From Sphingomonas sp. 3P27F8 (GTDB lineage: Bacteria > Pseudomonadota > Alphaproteobacteria > Sphingomonadales > Sphingomonadaceae): 64,000 nucleotides of DNA. Shown piece by piece: positions 52,880 through 61,186 of the stretch. Numbering within the stretch: position 1 is the stretch's first letter; each line of letters begins with the position of its first letter. The notes under the pieces are model-generated. The model had not been told where the DNA came from, did no database searches, and saw only the letters and a program-made list of their open reading frames with translations. The position numbers and the translations under genes were made by a program. The stretch is taken from positions 1 through 64,000 of the forward strand of contig NZ_SCNL01000014.1 of assembly GCF_005502745.1 (NCBI RefSeq). Reading direction: 5' to 3'.

Positions 52880-53364
52880 CACCGTCCGCGTGAAGACGCG
52901 GTCGGTGAGGGGCGCTCATCGCGCCCTGCCCGGCCGAAGGGCCGGGGAGGGGAGGAGGATTGAAGATCGGTGTCGAGGACATGGGGTCCAGCACGACATC
53001 ACAGGAGACACGTCATGAACATCGGTCAGATCAAGCAGAACGACGCGGGCATTTTCATGGGCCGCATTTCCACCCTCGCCGTCGCGATGACGATCGCGCT
53101 CAAGCCGGTCCAGTCGTCCAACCCGCGCGCGCCGCGCTACGAGATCCACGCGCTCACCCCGGGCCGGACGTGGGTGCAGGTCGGGGCGTTCTTCGAACTC
53201 ACCTCGAACAACACCGGCGAGGCGTTCCTGAACGGCCGCATCGACGATCCGTCGCTCGCCGCGCCGCTGCAGGTCTCGGCCTTCCGCCAGGACGACGGCT
53301 CGTACAACGTCGTGTGGCAGCGCGCCCAGAAGCGCCGCGATGTCGGTGCCGCGCTCGGCGTCAA
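52880..53364 (+). repeat. Duplicated segment, copy 1
   Basis: From the ACCGTCCGCGTGAAG string at 52881 through the leader and the first about 115 codons of the DUF736 gene, this segment is nearly identical to 54370-54852. Differences are few single bases and a two-base indel before the SD. Downstream tails of the genes differ. Confidence 0.85.
52941..53014 (+). promoter_or_regulatory. Structured leader (instance 10)
   Basis: A G-rich run (GGGGAGGGGAGGAGG) is followed by GGTGTCG (52969-52975) pairing with CGACATC (52994-53000) with one G-U, and the inner GGACATGGGGTCC. AGGAG (53003-53007) is the ribosome site. A nearly identical leader precedes the second copy (about 54432-54503). Confidence 0.5.
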
Positions 53365-53536
53365 GGCGGATGACGATCTGTCGCCGCCGTTCGGCGCCGA
53401 TGGCGGCCCGGTCGGCAACGGCCCCGATCACGATGCGGGCACCACCGACAACGGCCTGGGCGAAACCACCGCCCCGGTCGAGGAGCCGGTCGGCAAGGGC
53501 CGCGGTCGCCGCCAGCGCGTCGCCGAGGACGCCTGA
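53015..53536 (+). CDS. DUF736 protein, copy 1
   Basis: 173 aa. MNIGQIKQNDAGIFMGRIST, then ALKPVQSSNPRAPRYEIHAL and WVQVGAFFELTSNNTGEAFL are the DUF736 signature, a family typical of alphaproteobacterial plasmids near conjugation genes, often single-domain and about 100 aa. The extra C-terminal tail (about 60 residues, Asp/Gly-rich, ending KGRGRRQRVAEDA) is unusual. Function unknown. A terminator follows at 53620. Confidence 0.9.
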   Translation: MNIGQIKQNDAGIFMGRISTLAVAMTIALKPVQSSNPRAPRYEIHALTPGRTWVQVGAFFELTSNNTGEAFLNGRIDDPSLAAPLQVSAFRQDDGSYNVVWQRAQKRRDVGAALGVKADDDLSPPFGADGGPVGNGPDHDAGTTDNGLGETTAPVEEPVGKGRGRRQRVAEDA

Positions 53537-53619
53537 TCCACCCCCGGTGCCGTGCACTCCCTCACGGCACCGCATGGCGCACGGGCGCGCCCCCTTTCGC
53601 TCCCGCACGCCGAAACTCG

Positions 53620-53653
53620 GGGCAACGCCGGCACACGGCGTCGCCCTTTTTTT
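53620..53653 (+). terminator. Rho-independent terminator
   Basis: GGGC-a-ACGCCG pairs with CGGCGT-c-GCCC, followed by seven T (53647-53653). Confidence 0.75.
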
Positions 53654-53767
53654 GCTTCATGGGCTCCAGTCCCGATTCAACACCGTATCGGATCGATAAT
53701 TTAGCTATTCCTTCGCTTTATCGCCGTATAAGCACAGGATATCGCAGTTCGAACCTGGGCCACGCTC

Positions 53768-53857
53768 AAGGGAAGGGGGTGATGAATGGATAGCCGGGCG
53801 AATGGTGATGACACCGCTCGCGGGACCGGCACGTCCACTTCATCACGAGGTCCCGAC
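53768..53857 (+). promoter_or_regulatory. Structured leader (instance 11)
   Basis: A G-rich run AAGGGAAGGGGG is followed by GTGATGAA (53779-53786) pairing with TTCATCAC (53839-53846). GAGG (53847-53850) follows before the ATG at 53858. Smaller hairpins lie inside. Confidence 0.5.
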
Positions 53858-54316
53858 ATGGCCGACCGCGTCTCCGTCTCCATTACGATCGGGGGGAAAC
53901 TTCCCGCCGATCGACTGCCCGAACTGTACAAACTCGCCGATTTCTACGGCCTCTCGACCGAATGGGGGGGAGAACCGCTTGAATCCGTTACATCCGGCGA
54001 ACCCCTGCGCCTCCATGCTCACGAGGTCCAGAACGGCAATATCGAGGATATCGAGGACTTCTGCTGCACCAACGACCTTCCGTTCAGGACGTGGTCGGGA
54101 GGCTCGCCCGGGTCGTTCTCGCCCGAGGTTCGGGTCTGGCCAGGTCATGGTCCGCGCGCGATATTCTCGGCCGACGACAACGAAAGCGTCGTGCTGACGC
54201 TTCAGGAATACAATGCTCTAGGTGACCTCGCCGCGATCGGTGAGCACTTCCGGTTGGGTGGCTTCAAACCGCCTGCGCTCTCCATCGTCCCGGGAAAGCC
54301 TGAGACCGATAGCTAA
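53858..54316 (+). CDS. Hypothetical protein between the DUF736 copies
   Basis: 152 aa. VSVSITIGGKLPADRLPELYKLADFYGLSTEWGG and EDIEDFCCTNDLPFRTWSGGSPGSFSPEVRVW are mixed alpha/beta. Codon use is like the neighbours. The duplicated DUF736 segments flank it. No family is recognised. Confidence 0.6.
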   Translation: MADRVSVSITIGGKLPADRLPELYKLADFYGLSTEWGGEPLESVTSGEPLRLHAHEVQNGNIEDIEDFCCTNDLPFRTWSGGSPGSFSPEVRVWPGHGPRAIFSADDNESVVLTLQEYNALGDLAAIGEHFRLGGFKPPALSIVPGKPETDS

Positions 54317-54369
54317 CAGCGCCATCGGCACATCCTCCTGACCTAGCCCGATCCGCGTCCCGCACGCAC

Positions 54370-54852
54370 CACCGTCCGCGTGAAGAACGCGGTCGGTGAG
54401 GGGCGCTCATCGCGCCCTGCCCGGCCGAAGGGCCGGGGAGGGGAGGAGGATTGAAGATCGGTGTCGAGGACATGGGGTCCAGCACGACATCAGGAGACAC
54501 GTCATGAACATCGGTCAGATCAAGCAGAACGACGCGGGCATCTTCATGGGCCGCATTTCCACCCTCGCGGTCGCGATGACGATCGCGCTGAAGCCGGTCC
54601 AGTCGTCCAATCCGCGCGCCCCGCGCTACGAGATCCATGCGCTCACCCCGGGCCGGACGTGGGTGCAGGTCGGCGCGTTCTTTGAACTCACCTCCAACAA
54701 CACCGGCGAGGCGTTCCTCAACGGCCGCATCGACGATCCGTCGCTCGCCGCGCCGCTCCAGGTCTCGGCCTTCCGCCAGGACGACGGCTCGTACAACGTC
54801 GTGTGGCAGCGCGCCCAGAAGCGCCGCGACGTCGGTGCCGCGCTCGGGGTCA
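54370..54852 (+). repeat. Duplicated segment, copy 2
   Basis: Counterpart of 52880-53364: the same CCGGCC-gaag-GGCCGG hairpin, G-rich run, leader hairpin and DUF736 N-terminal coding part. It shares every feature with copy 1 except a two-base deletion in front of AGGAG and scattered synonymous changes. Confidence 0.85.
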
Positions 54853-54980
54853 AGGCGGACGATGGCGAACCCGCGCTGCCTTTCACCGCCGATGGCCGTG
54901 ACGTGGCGACCTCGGGCGCAGGCGATGACACCGGAGACGGGCTGGGTGCCAGCACCGCGCCGGTCGACGAGAGGGTCTGA
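54504..54980 (+). CDS. DUF736 protein, copy 2
   Basis: 158 aa. The first about 115 residues are identical in character to copy 1 at 53015; the C-terminal tail (VKADDGEPALPFTADGRDVATSG type) has a different sequence and length. The pair arose by duplication with divergence limited to the tail. A hairpin, TCTTCCG-TTTTA-CGGAAGA (55106-55124), lies downstream. Confidence 0.9.
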   Translation: MNIGQIKQNDAGIFMGRISTLAVAMTIALKPVQSSNPRAPRYEIHALTPGRTWVQVGAFFELTSNNTGEAFLNGRIDDPSLAAPLQVSAFRQDDGSYNVVWQRAQKRRDVGAALGVKADDGEPALPFTADGRDVATSGAGDDTGDGLGASTAPVDERV

Positions 54981-55236
54981 CCGGCATCGGGCGGCGCTGA
55001 CGCGTCGCCCGTATCGCCACCTCGACGGGGATCGCTTCATCGCCGAAGCGGTCCCTGTTGCCGTTAGTGCCTGTTGCAGCCGCGCGGTCCGTGGTGTACG
55101 GATTGTCTTCCGTTTTACGGAAGATACGGATTCCCATGTAACAGAAAGATGGCCGTTACAACATTGGCAGGACCAGATGAGGGTCCCATCCTGGAGGGAC
55201 GCAGGGCTTAATCGATCCCCGGCCGCGTAACGAAAG

Positions 55237-55515
55237 ATGAGGGAAACCATGACCCCTACAATCGAAAAGGCCAGATCGACCGACGTGTCGAAGCGGTTCG
55301 GCTTCTATTACGACGAGGCGATGACGCATCCGATCGCAATCGAGCGCAACGGCGCTGCCCGCGTGGTCATGCTACCCGCCTCCGAGTTCGAACGCTTGTC
55401 CCGCCTCGATCACCTCGCGCTCTCGCCGCAGGAGTTGAGCGATGAAGCCATCCACGCCATCAGGACCGCGACGCCCAGCGCCGGGTCCGTCCAGAACGAT
55501 CAGTACGTCGATTGA
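55237..55515 (+). CDS. Phd/YefM-like antitoxin
   Basis: 92 aa. VSKRFGFYYDEAMTHPIAIERNGAARVVMLPASEFERLSR has the Phd/YefM DNA-binding fold, and LSPQELSDEAIHAIRTA is a likely toxin-binding tail. The in-frame ATG at 55249 is an alternative start. An inverted repeat at 55106-55124 may be its operator. It overlaps the toxin-like gene by 74 bp. Confidence 0.7.
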   Translation: MRETMTPTIEKARSTDVSKRFGFYYDEAMTHPIAIERNGAARVVMLPASEFERLSRLDHLALSPQELSDEAIHAIRTATPSAGSVQNDQYVD

Positions 55516-55909
55516 ACCGCAAGCCGGTGACCTGATCTGGTATTTCTACCTCTGGCGGCATGAACATAACCGGGGCGACGAGGACGGCTCGAAACTCCGC
55601 CCCTGCATGGTGGTTGGCAGCTATCGCTCAGCCGGAAGGCTCCGTGTCCTGATGGTGCCACTGACGACGCGCGATTATTCACCGGCTGCATCCATCCCTC
55701 TGCCGCCGCGATTCATTGAGGCCTTCGGCCTCGATGACCGATCACGCATCGTGTGGGACGACGTGAACGATTTCGCATGGGTCGGACCCGACGTTCGCGC
55801 CGGTAACGACGGTAGCACCATCATCGCCGAGGTGCCGAGCCGCATCGTACAACGTGTCGCGGCGCTGATCGTCGAGCATCGGATCACCCCCACCCGGCGA
55901 ACCGAGTAG
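55442..55909 (+). CDS. PemK/MazF-like toxin
   Basis: 155 aa. After a non-conserved N-terminus, GDLIWYFYLWRHEHNRGDEDGSKLRPCMVVGSY and RVLMVPLTTRDYSPAASIPLPPRF follow the MazF/PemK pattern (GDLIWY...KLRPCMVV). RNase activity is expected. The long overlap with the antitoxin frame is uncommon, and the true start may be later. Together they probably form a plasmid addiction module. Confidence 0.62.
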   Translation: MKPSTPSGPRRPAPGPSRTISTSIEPQAGDLIWYFYLWRHEHNRGDEDGSKLRPCMVVGSYRSAGRLRVLMVPLTTRDYSPAASIPLPPRFIEAFGLDDRSRIVWDDVNDFAWVGPDVRAGNDGSTIIAEVPSRIVQRVAALIVEHRITPTRRTE

Positions 55910-56599
55910 GCGATCGATCCTCGCCAACCCGAAGGGCGGCGCCCGCAGACACAGCCCGGTTCGCTGGCCGAGTGGAAAGATCATCACGATCGGCGATGAT
56001 CCCGCAGCCGGGCGGCGCGTAAAGCCGTCGCTGTTCTGCCAGCGGGTATCGGCAGGCGTTTGCCCCCTATGGCGATGAGGACGCCCAGGTCCGATGCGGT
56101 TGCCGGCGATCGCCCTGGCGAGGGTCGGCCGTCGGGCGACCTTGCGGCATCCGGTCTCCTTGCCGGTGCGTCGTCGCCCGGGCGCGGCCGTCCTTGTCGA
56201 GCTTCGGAGCGGCACCACGTCGGTCAGCGAGCGACGCTGGCGGCACGCCTGCCTTCGCGCCGGGTCGTTCGGGGGTACGGGTCAGGCGACCGACATGAGC
56301 GGTTCACGAGGTTTGTCCATGGCAATGCCTGCGGGAACCTTGGGCTGATCGACGGCCCATCCGCCGTTTCGTGTCACCTGCGCCGCGCCCCGGGGCCTCG
56401 CAACCCCTTTGGCAGGGCCGTGTTGCCGCGCTTCGCGCGGCTGCCCGCACCACCCCTGCAAAAGGGGTTCCCCTCCGGTCGACCAGGCCCGCCGCCTGCG
56501 CGCCGGCCCAGCTCGCCCTCCGGTGCGACGCCCCGAACCGCGACGCCCTTCAGGTGACACCGGCGGACGGACCGCCGACCAACCCAAGGAGGCAATGCC
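55910..56599. other. GC-rich stretch without a gene
   Basis: 690 bp. Small hairpins such as CCGCGC-ttc-GCGCGG (about 56426) and CCCCTGCAAAAGGGG (about 56453) are present. No frame shows family character. A GGAGG precedes the ssb start. Confidence 0.4.
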
Positions 56600-56938
56600 A
56601 TGAACAACGTGAACCTCGTCGGCCGCCTGACCCGCACCCCCGAACTGCGCGAAGTCAATCGCGCCACCAGCGTCGCGACCATCTTCGTGGCGACCGATCG
56701 CCCGAAGCTCAACAAGGACGGCCACACCTACAAAGGCGACGACGGCTTCACCGTCAAGGAGACCGAATACCACAAGGTCACCTGCTTCAACGGCCTCGCC
56801 AAGGCGATCGCCGGCAACCGCAAGAAGGGCGACCTCATCGCCATCGAGGGACGCCTGCACTACACCCGCTGGCAGGACAGCGACGGCAACGACCGCTACG
56901 GCTGCGAGATCATCGCCGATCGCGCCGAGTTCTACTGA
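56600..56938 (+). CDS. ssb: Single-stranded DNA-binding protein
   Basis: 112 aa. MNNVNLVGRLTRTPELREVN, then ATIFVATDRPKLNKDGHTYKG and YHKVTCFNGLAKAIAGNRKKGDLIAIEGRLHYTRW, are the SSB OB-fold. The acidic C-terminal tail with DDDIPF of host SSBs is missing, so it may not bind the usual partners. It probably coats transferred single strands. CAAGGAGG precedes the ATG. Confidence 0.92.
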   Translation: MNNVNLVGRLTRTPELREVNRATSVATIFVATDRPKLNKDGHTYKGDDGFTVKETEYHKVTCFNGLAKAIAGNRKKGDLIAIEGRLHYTRWQDSDGNDRYGCEIIADRAEFY

Positions 56939-57076
56939 CCGGCCAGCGAACCGGGCGGCGCCTGCGGGCGTCGCCCTTCGCGCATGCTTCATCATCGCCC
57001 GCGCAGGACGCCTCGCCCACGGTGCTTCGCACCGCGGCCTTGCGCCAGCGCGCGCTCACCTGAAAGGTCCGGCACC

Positions 57077-57550
57077 ATGACCGTCCAGCGCGACATGTTC
57101 GACGGCGACCCGTTCGCGCCCGAGCCGATACCTGCGGCACCGGACCCGGTCGCTCGGGTCGACGAGCCGGCACCCGCCGGCGGCGACCACGACGGCAATG
57201 CCGTCGCGCTCGCCCCGCTGGCGGTGCCGTGCGGCTTCCGCAACCGTCGCAATGAACCCTGCCGGCGTCTCGCCGAGCGACCCATCCTGATGAACGGCCA
57301 GCCCTTCGTCCATCGTGGTCACCAGCTGCTCCAGTGTCCGCGTTCCTGCTGGCTAGACGATGACAGCGCGGTCGAGCCGGACATTGCTGACCGGATCGGT
57401 GAAGATATCCGGTTCGCAACCGAACCGGATATCCAGACCGACCCGCACGGCGAGGACCCCGATGCCAACCGCGATCCAGACGACCCGGGAATCCAGGAGA
57501 TGCCGGATTACGATGCCGGGGATGACGGTGGCGAGTATGAATGGGACTGA
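57077..57550 (+). CDS. Acidic zinc-binding-like hypothetical protein
   Basis: 157 aa, strongly acidic C-terminal half (DPHGEDPDANRDPDDPG). The centre has CGFRNRRNEPC and CPRSCW, four Cys that could bind zinc. GAAAGG stands before the ATG at 57077. No family is recognised. Confidence 0.55.
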   Translation: MTVQRDMFDGDPFAPEPIPAAPDPVARVDEPAPAGGDHDGNAVALAPLAVPCGFRNRRNEPCRRLAERPILMNGQPFVHRGHQLLQCPRSCWLDDDSAVEPDIADRIGEDIRFATEPDIQTDPHGEDPDANRDPDDPGIQEMPDYDAGDDGGEYEWD

Positions 57551-58123
57551 TCCTGCTGATCCTGCTGTGCTGGCTGTGGGACGGCCGTAGAGGGGCAGGG
57601 CGGGGCGTCCCGCCTTGTGGGCGGGACCGGGCTCTATTCGGCCCTGGCGGGCCTCACGGAGCCCCCTGGCGGGGTCTCCGCCCTGCGGGTGACGATCCCT
57701 ATGCCGGCGCCGGGCGTCCTGCGCGCGGGCGGCGGCAGCTGGCTCGCCCTCCCGGGCTCACTGGCGCTGCCTTTGCGGCGCTGCGCCGTGCCGGCGCATC
57801 ACCGCCGCCCGTGCTCGGTCCGACCCGGCGTGCCCACCACAACATAATATTTTCTCTCTCTGTGATGAGGAAGTCTGGCATGCGGGGTTGGCGGGCCGTC
57901 AAGGACGCGCGGTCCCCCCAATTTTCACGCACCCTTCCGTCTCCGCTTCGCTCCGCCTCCAGGGCACGAGAAAATCGGCTCCCCCGCGCGCGAGCGTTAA
58001 CCGGGGTCCGCGACCCTGCGGGCCGCGGCTTCCCGGTTAACGTCCCTGACCGCCCTGACCGCCGCATGCCGGATGAGATTCCTCACCGAGAGAAGGTGAG
58101 ATTTTCAACTCATGGAGGCTATC
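57551..58123. other. Intergenic stretch without a supported gene
   Basis: 573 bp, very GC-rich in the first half. CTCACC-gagagaa-GGTGAG (about 58082-58100) forms a hairpin shortly before the next gene. A frame from 57541 begins with a hydrophobic peptide but loses protein character after 20 residues. Confidence 0.4.
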
Positions 58124-59116
58124 ATGACCAAGTACAGCAACTTCAACGACATGGGCCGCGCGATCAACGAGCGCCGCGCCGACGAGCACACCACCGAGAC
58201 CTATCAGGGGGCGTTCATCGAGGCGAGCGAGATGGCGAAGCTTTCCATCGTCAGCGAAGCCGAGAAGCTGGACATGCCCGACCCGGAGCAGGCCGCACAC
58301 GCCGTCGAGCAGATGCTGGCGACGATGTTCGACGTGTTCCGCGACACTCGCATGGAGGAGTTCGCCGCCGACCTCGCATGGGGCTTCGTCAACAGCTTCC
58401 ACATGGTGGCCAAGCGCATCGAGGGCCGTGAGGATGACGCCGCCAAGAAACTTGGCGACCTGGTGCGCAGCTACGACCCCTCGGAGATCTACGCGGTGGA
58501 GCTCGAAGAGACCCAGCTGCTCTGCCAGACCCTCGAGAATTGCGCCGAGGCGATGCGCTGCATGCGGGACCACGCCGGGAACGTGTATCGCGTCGAGACC
58601 GGACGGCCCTTCTCGACCGTCCGCGGCAGCAGGGTGTCGTCCAAGCTGACCGCCTCGATGATCGACGGTGCCGACTATCTGGCGGCACGCGCGGCAAAGC
58701 GTCGGGACGAGCACAACCCGAGCGGCCCGATTGTCGCCTTCTCGGGCGGCATGGAATGGCACGACCACGAGCAGCTCTTCGAACGCCTCGACCAGATCAA
58801 GCGTCGCATCCCGTCGATGGTCCTGATGACCACCGCCATGAACAAGGGTGCCGACGCCATCGCAGCGTCGTGGGCGGCCTCGCGCGAGGTCAAGCTGGTG
58901 CGCATGTTCCTCGACAAGCGCCACGGCAACCGGGGCGGGTTCCTCCGCAACGACCGCATCGCCTCGCTGCGTCCCGTCGAAGCGATCGTCTGCGAAGGAT
59001 CGGGCGTCCAGATCGACTTCGCTCGCAAGTTGCGTACCGCCGGCGTACCGCTCCACGTCTTCCGCAAGGACGGACAGGCACCGGTGCAGCCGAGCCAGCG
59101 CAGCCGCCGCGCCTGA
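58124..59116 (+). CDS. DUF2493 (SLOG-type) protein
   Basis: 330 aa. The C-terminal 130 residues have the DUF2493/YspA pattern of a nucleotide-binding Rossmann-like SLOG domain: PIVAFSGGMEWHDHEQLFERL, RIPSMVLMTTAMNKGADAIAASWAA, KLVRMFLDKR and EAIVCEGSGVQIDFARKL. The N-terminal part is helical (NFNDMGRAINERRADEHTTE). SLOG proteins bind nucleotide ligands and are linked to DNA processing and conflict systems. ATG 58124 has GGAGG at 58115-58119. A terminator follows. Confidence 0.82.
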   Translation: MTKYSNFNDMGRAINERRADEHTTETYQGAFIEASEMAKLSIVSEAEKLDMPDPEQAAHAVEQMLATMFDVFRDTRMEEFAADLAWGFVNSFHMVAKRIEGREDDAAKKLGDLVRSYDPSEIYAVELEETQLLCQTLENCAEAMRCMRDHAGNVYRVETGRPFSTVRGSRVSSKLTASMIDGADYLAARAAKRRDEHNPSGPIVAFSGGMEWHDHEQLFERLDQIKRRIPSMVLMTTAMNKGADAIAASWAASREVKLVRMFLDKRHGNRGGFLRNDRIASLRPVEAIVCEGSGVQIDFARKLRTAGVPLHVFRKDGQAPVQPSQRSRRA

Positions 59117-59125
59117 CGCACCCAC

Positions 59126-59163
59126 GGAAGGGCTCCGGGCAACCGGAGTCCTTCCCCTTTTTT
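59126..59163 (+). terminator. Rho-independent terminator
   Basis: GGAAGGGCTCCGG pairs with CCGGAGTCCTTCC around GCAA, followed by CCTTTTTT. Confidence 0.8.
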
Positions 59164-59273
59164 ACGTCGCCCTGGGCGGCGCTCCGGGGCATCGAGCCCC
59201 ATCGCGCCGCGTGGGACTGACCTATCGGTCGATCACGCCACGTTGCCCGCTCGGCACGGCTCGCTCGCGGCAG

Positions 59274-60107
59274 GGCAATGCCGTCGCATTGCCACTGCCA
59301 GCTACGCCTCGCCGGTGCCGGGGTCGATACCGACACCCGTCGCATCGCCTCGCTCGCTTTGCGGTCATCGCTGAATGCGATGACCAGCGCGCTACGCCTC
59401 GGCCGATACGACTGGCGATCGTCGTTGAACACCAATCGGCACGCCTCGCTTGCTTCACGGCGATCCCTTCGGATCGCCGGTTCGCTACGCATCGCCGTGC
59501 CGATCGCGTTGGCTTATCGACCGCGCCGTCTCGCTCGCATCGCGGCCACGCCTGCGCGTGTCACGCTCGCTACGCATCGACCGGCGCGGTTCAACCGGCG
59601 TCACGCTTGCGGCATCAGCACGGCTCGCTGGCGGGCGCGGCGATGCCGTCGCATCGCCTGCACTGCCGCTGCGCATCGCGCCGTGCCGATCGCACCCATT
59701 GATCGGCCACGCCGTCTCGCTCGCATCGCGGCCACGCCTGCGCATGTCGCGCTCGCTACGCATCGACCGGCGCGTCTCACCCGGCATGTCGCTTGCCGCA
59801 TCGGCACGGCTCGCTGGCGGGCGCGGCGATGCCGTCGCATCGCCTGCGCTGCCGCTGCGCATCGCACCGTGCCGATGCCATCGCGCAGGAGCTGACCGGC
59901 ACGGCTCGCTCGCTTCACGGCGATCCCTTCGGATCGCCGGTTCGCTACGCCTCGCTCGTGCCGATCGCACCCGCTTATCGACCGCGCCCGTCTCGCTCGC
60001 ATCGCGGCCACGCCTGCGCGTGTCGCGCTCGCTACGCATCGACCGGCGCAGTCCGACCGAAGCCCGGCTCGCTCGCGGTGCCGCAATGCCTGCGCATTGC
60101 GAGCACC
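59274..60107. repeat. Array of ten hairpins at about 90-bp spacing
   Basis: Hairpins start at 59274, 59363, 59459, 59547, 59639, 59733, 59825, 59919, 60009 and 60082. Examples: GGCAATGC-CGTC-GCATTGCC, GGTCATCGC-TGAAT-GCGATGACC, GGCGATCC-CTTC-GGATCGCC, GGCGATGC-CGTC-GCATCGCC and CGCAATGC-CTGC-GCATTGCG. Linkers carry repeated GCTCGCTACGCATCGACCGG-like strings; long units recur at 59526/59711/59987 and 59618/59802. The array fills the 1.1-kb gap between the SLOG gene and the gene at 60233. No gene is supported in it. Confidence 0.8.
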
Positions 60108-60187
60108 AGCTACGCATCGCTCGGGCACCCGGTCCTGCGGACCGACCCATGACCCCGTGATCGGCCATGCCGATCCTGACGGATCGG

Positions 60188-60232
60188 AAGGGGAGGGGAA
60201 CCGGAGATGATGGTTCCAATGGGAGACAGACC
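60188..60232 (+). promoter_or_regulatory. Structured leader (instance 12)
   Basis: AAGGGGAGGGGAACC overlaps GGAACC (60197-60202), which pairs with GGTTCC (60212-60217). GGGAG (60221-60225) follows, 7 bp before the ATG. Confidence 0.55.
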
Positions 60233-60787
60233 ATGTCGATCACCTTCTTCCTCAGCGTCGATCGCAAAGCCGACGCCGCGCCCGCCGTCATCACCGCCCG
60301 CCAGCTTGCCGCGTTCCGCGCCTTCGCCCGCGAACGTGGCCAGCTGCTCGAAGACGAGGATGATGACCCGCTCGTGTCGTGCTCGTTCGAAGCTCGCGTC
60401 TGCCCCTGGTCGCTCGCGTCGATCTGCGCGATCTTCGATCACGATGTGGGTGTCATCGCCGTGGTCGAGGAAGCCCAGTTCCGTGGCCTCAACGTGCGCT
60501 TCTGGCACGATGACGCGACCCGCACGATCACGATGCGCGTCGCCAGCACCCCGGACGGCGCAGCGGAGATCAATCTCGCGAACGGCAACGCCTTCCACGT
60601 CCTCGACGCGCTACGACTTTCGGACGATAATTGCGGCAGCATGCCCATCGGGCAACTACGCGAAACACTCGGCCAGCCCTATGTTCGCCGCGACCTTGGT
60701 CGCCTCGATGGTCGTTACCTCGAACGCTTCGACACCCTCGCTGCTCAGGCCGACACCAGTGAAGGGATACGCATGGTCTGGGGATAG
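60233..60787 (+). CDS. Hypothetical protein
   Basis: 184 aa. MSITFFLSVDRKADAAPAVI and SFEARVCPWSLASICAIFDHDVGVIAVVEEAQFRGLN are strand-rich; the C-terminus is charged and helical (LERFDTLAAQADTSEGI). It follows a structured leader. No family is recognised. A 9-bp-stem terminator lies downstream at 60896. Confidence 0.6.
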   Translation: MSITFFLSVDRKADAAPAVITARQLAAFRAFARERGQLLEDEDDDPLVSCSFEARVCPWSLASICAIFDHDVGVIAVVEEAQFRGLNVRFWHDDATRTITMRVASTPDGAAEINLANGNAFHVLDALRLSDDNCGSMPIGQLRETLGQPYVRRDLGRLDGRYLERFDTLAAQADTSEGIRMVWG

Positions 60788-60811
60788 CCTCCCTCCAGTC
60801 GCCATCGCGTC

Positions 60812-60930
60812 GGGGAGCATCGGGCTTCGCCTCGATGCTCCCCATTCTTATGCCTGAATGGACCGAAGCTTCGCCAACTCGGCCCAAGCATTGAAAAGGG
60901 GAGCGCCTAACGGCAGCTCCCCTTCTATTT
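60812..60930. terminator. Two terminator-like hairpins between convergent genes
   Basis: GGGGAGCATCG (60812-60822) pairs with CGATGCTCCCC (60833-60843). AAGGGGAGC (60896-60904) pairs with GCTCCCCTT (60916-60924); T-rich flanks occur on both strands of the second, so it should stop transcription from both sides. Confidence 0.7.
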
Positions 60931-60967
60931 GCATGATGGGCTTGAGCCCGCTTTCGCGCTGACCCGC

Positions 60968-61186
60968 TTACGCGGTCAGGCGCTTCACGGTCTCGGCGAT
61001 CCCGAGTTTCTTGATCGCTCCAATGATCGCGCTGAACTGGGCAGGATCGGCCTTCATCAACCCCGACCGTTCCACCTCCTTCAGCAGCTCCGAACGCTCA
61101 CGATCGGCCAGTTGCTTGCGGCGTTCGTTGAGCCGCTGTTCGTCCGCCTCAAGCTGTGCCCGTTCCTGCTCGATACTCCGTGCCAT
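60968..61186 (-). CDS. Small coiled-coil protein
   Basis: 72 aa. ARSIEQERAQLEADEQRLNE then RRKQLADRERSELLKEVE forms a charged heptad-like helix; the C-terminus GAIKKLGIAETVKRL is another helix. Such short helical proteins often accompany relaxosome genes. It lies opposite the traD set, across a 524-bp region with a large palindrome. Family not recognised. Confidence 0.6.
   Translation of the reverse strand: MARSIEQERAQLEADEQRLNERRKQLADRERSELLKEVERSGLMKADPAQFSAIIGAIKKLGIAETVKRLTA

Noticed and set aside
57541..58111. Frame starting with a hydrophobic peptide (MGLILLILLCWLWDG)
   Set aside because: Only about 17 residues look like protein; the rest is low-complexity, and the frame overlaps the next gene out of phase.
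59274..60107. CRISPR array
   Set aside because: Units differ in stem sequence and contain no constant repeat with unique spacers. No cas gene is in the window.
59278..60294. Open frames through the hairpin array, both strands
   Set aside because: They arise because the repeats lack stops. Their products are Arg/Ala/His repeats and no ribosome site is present.
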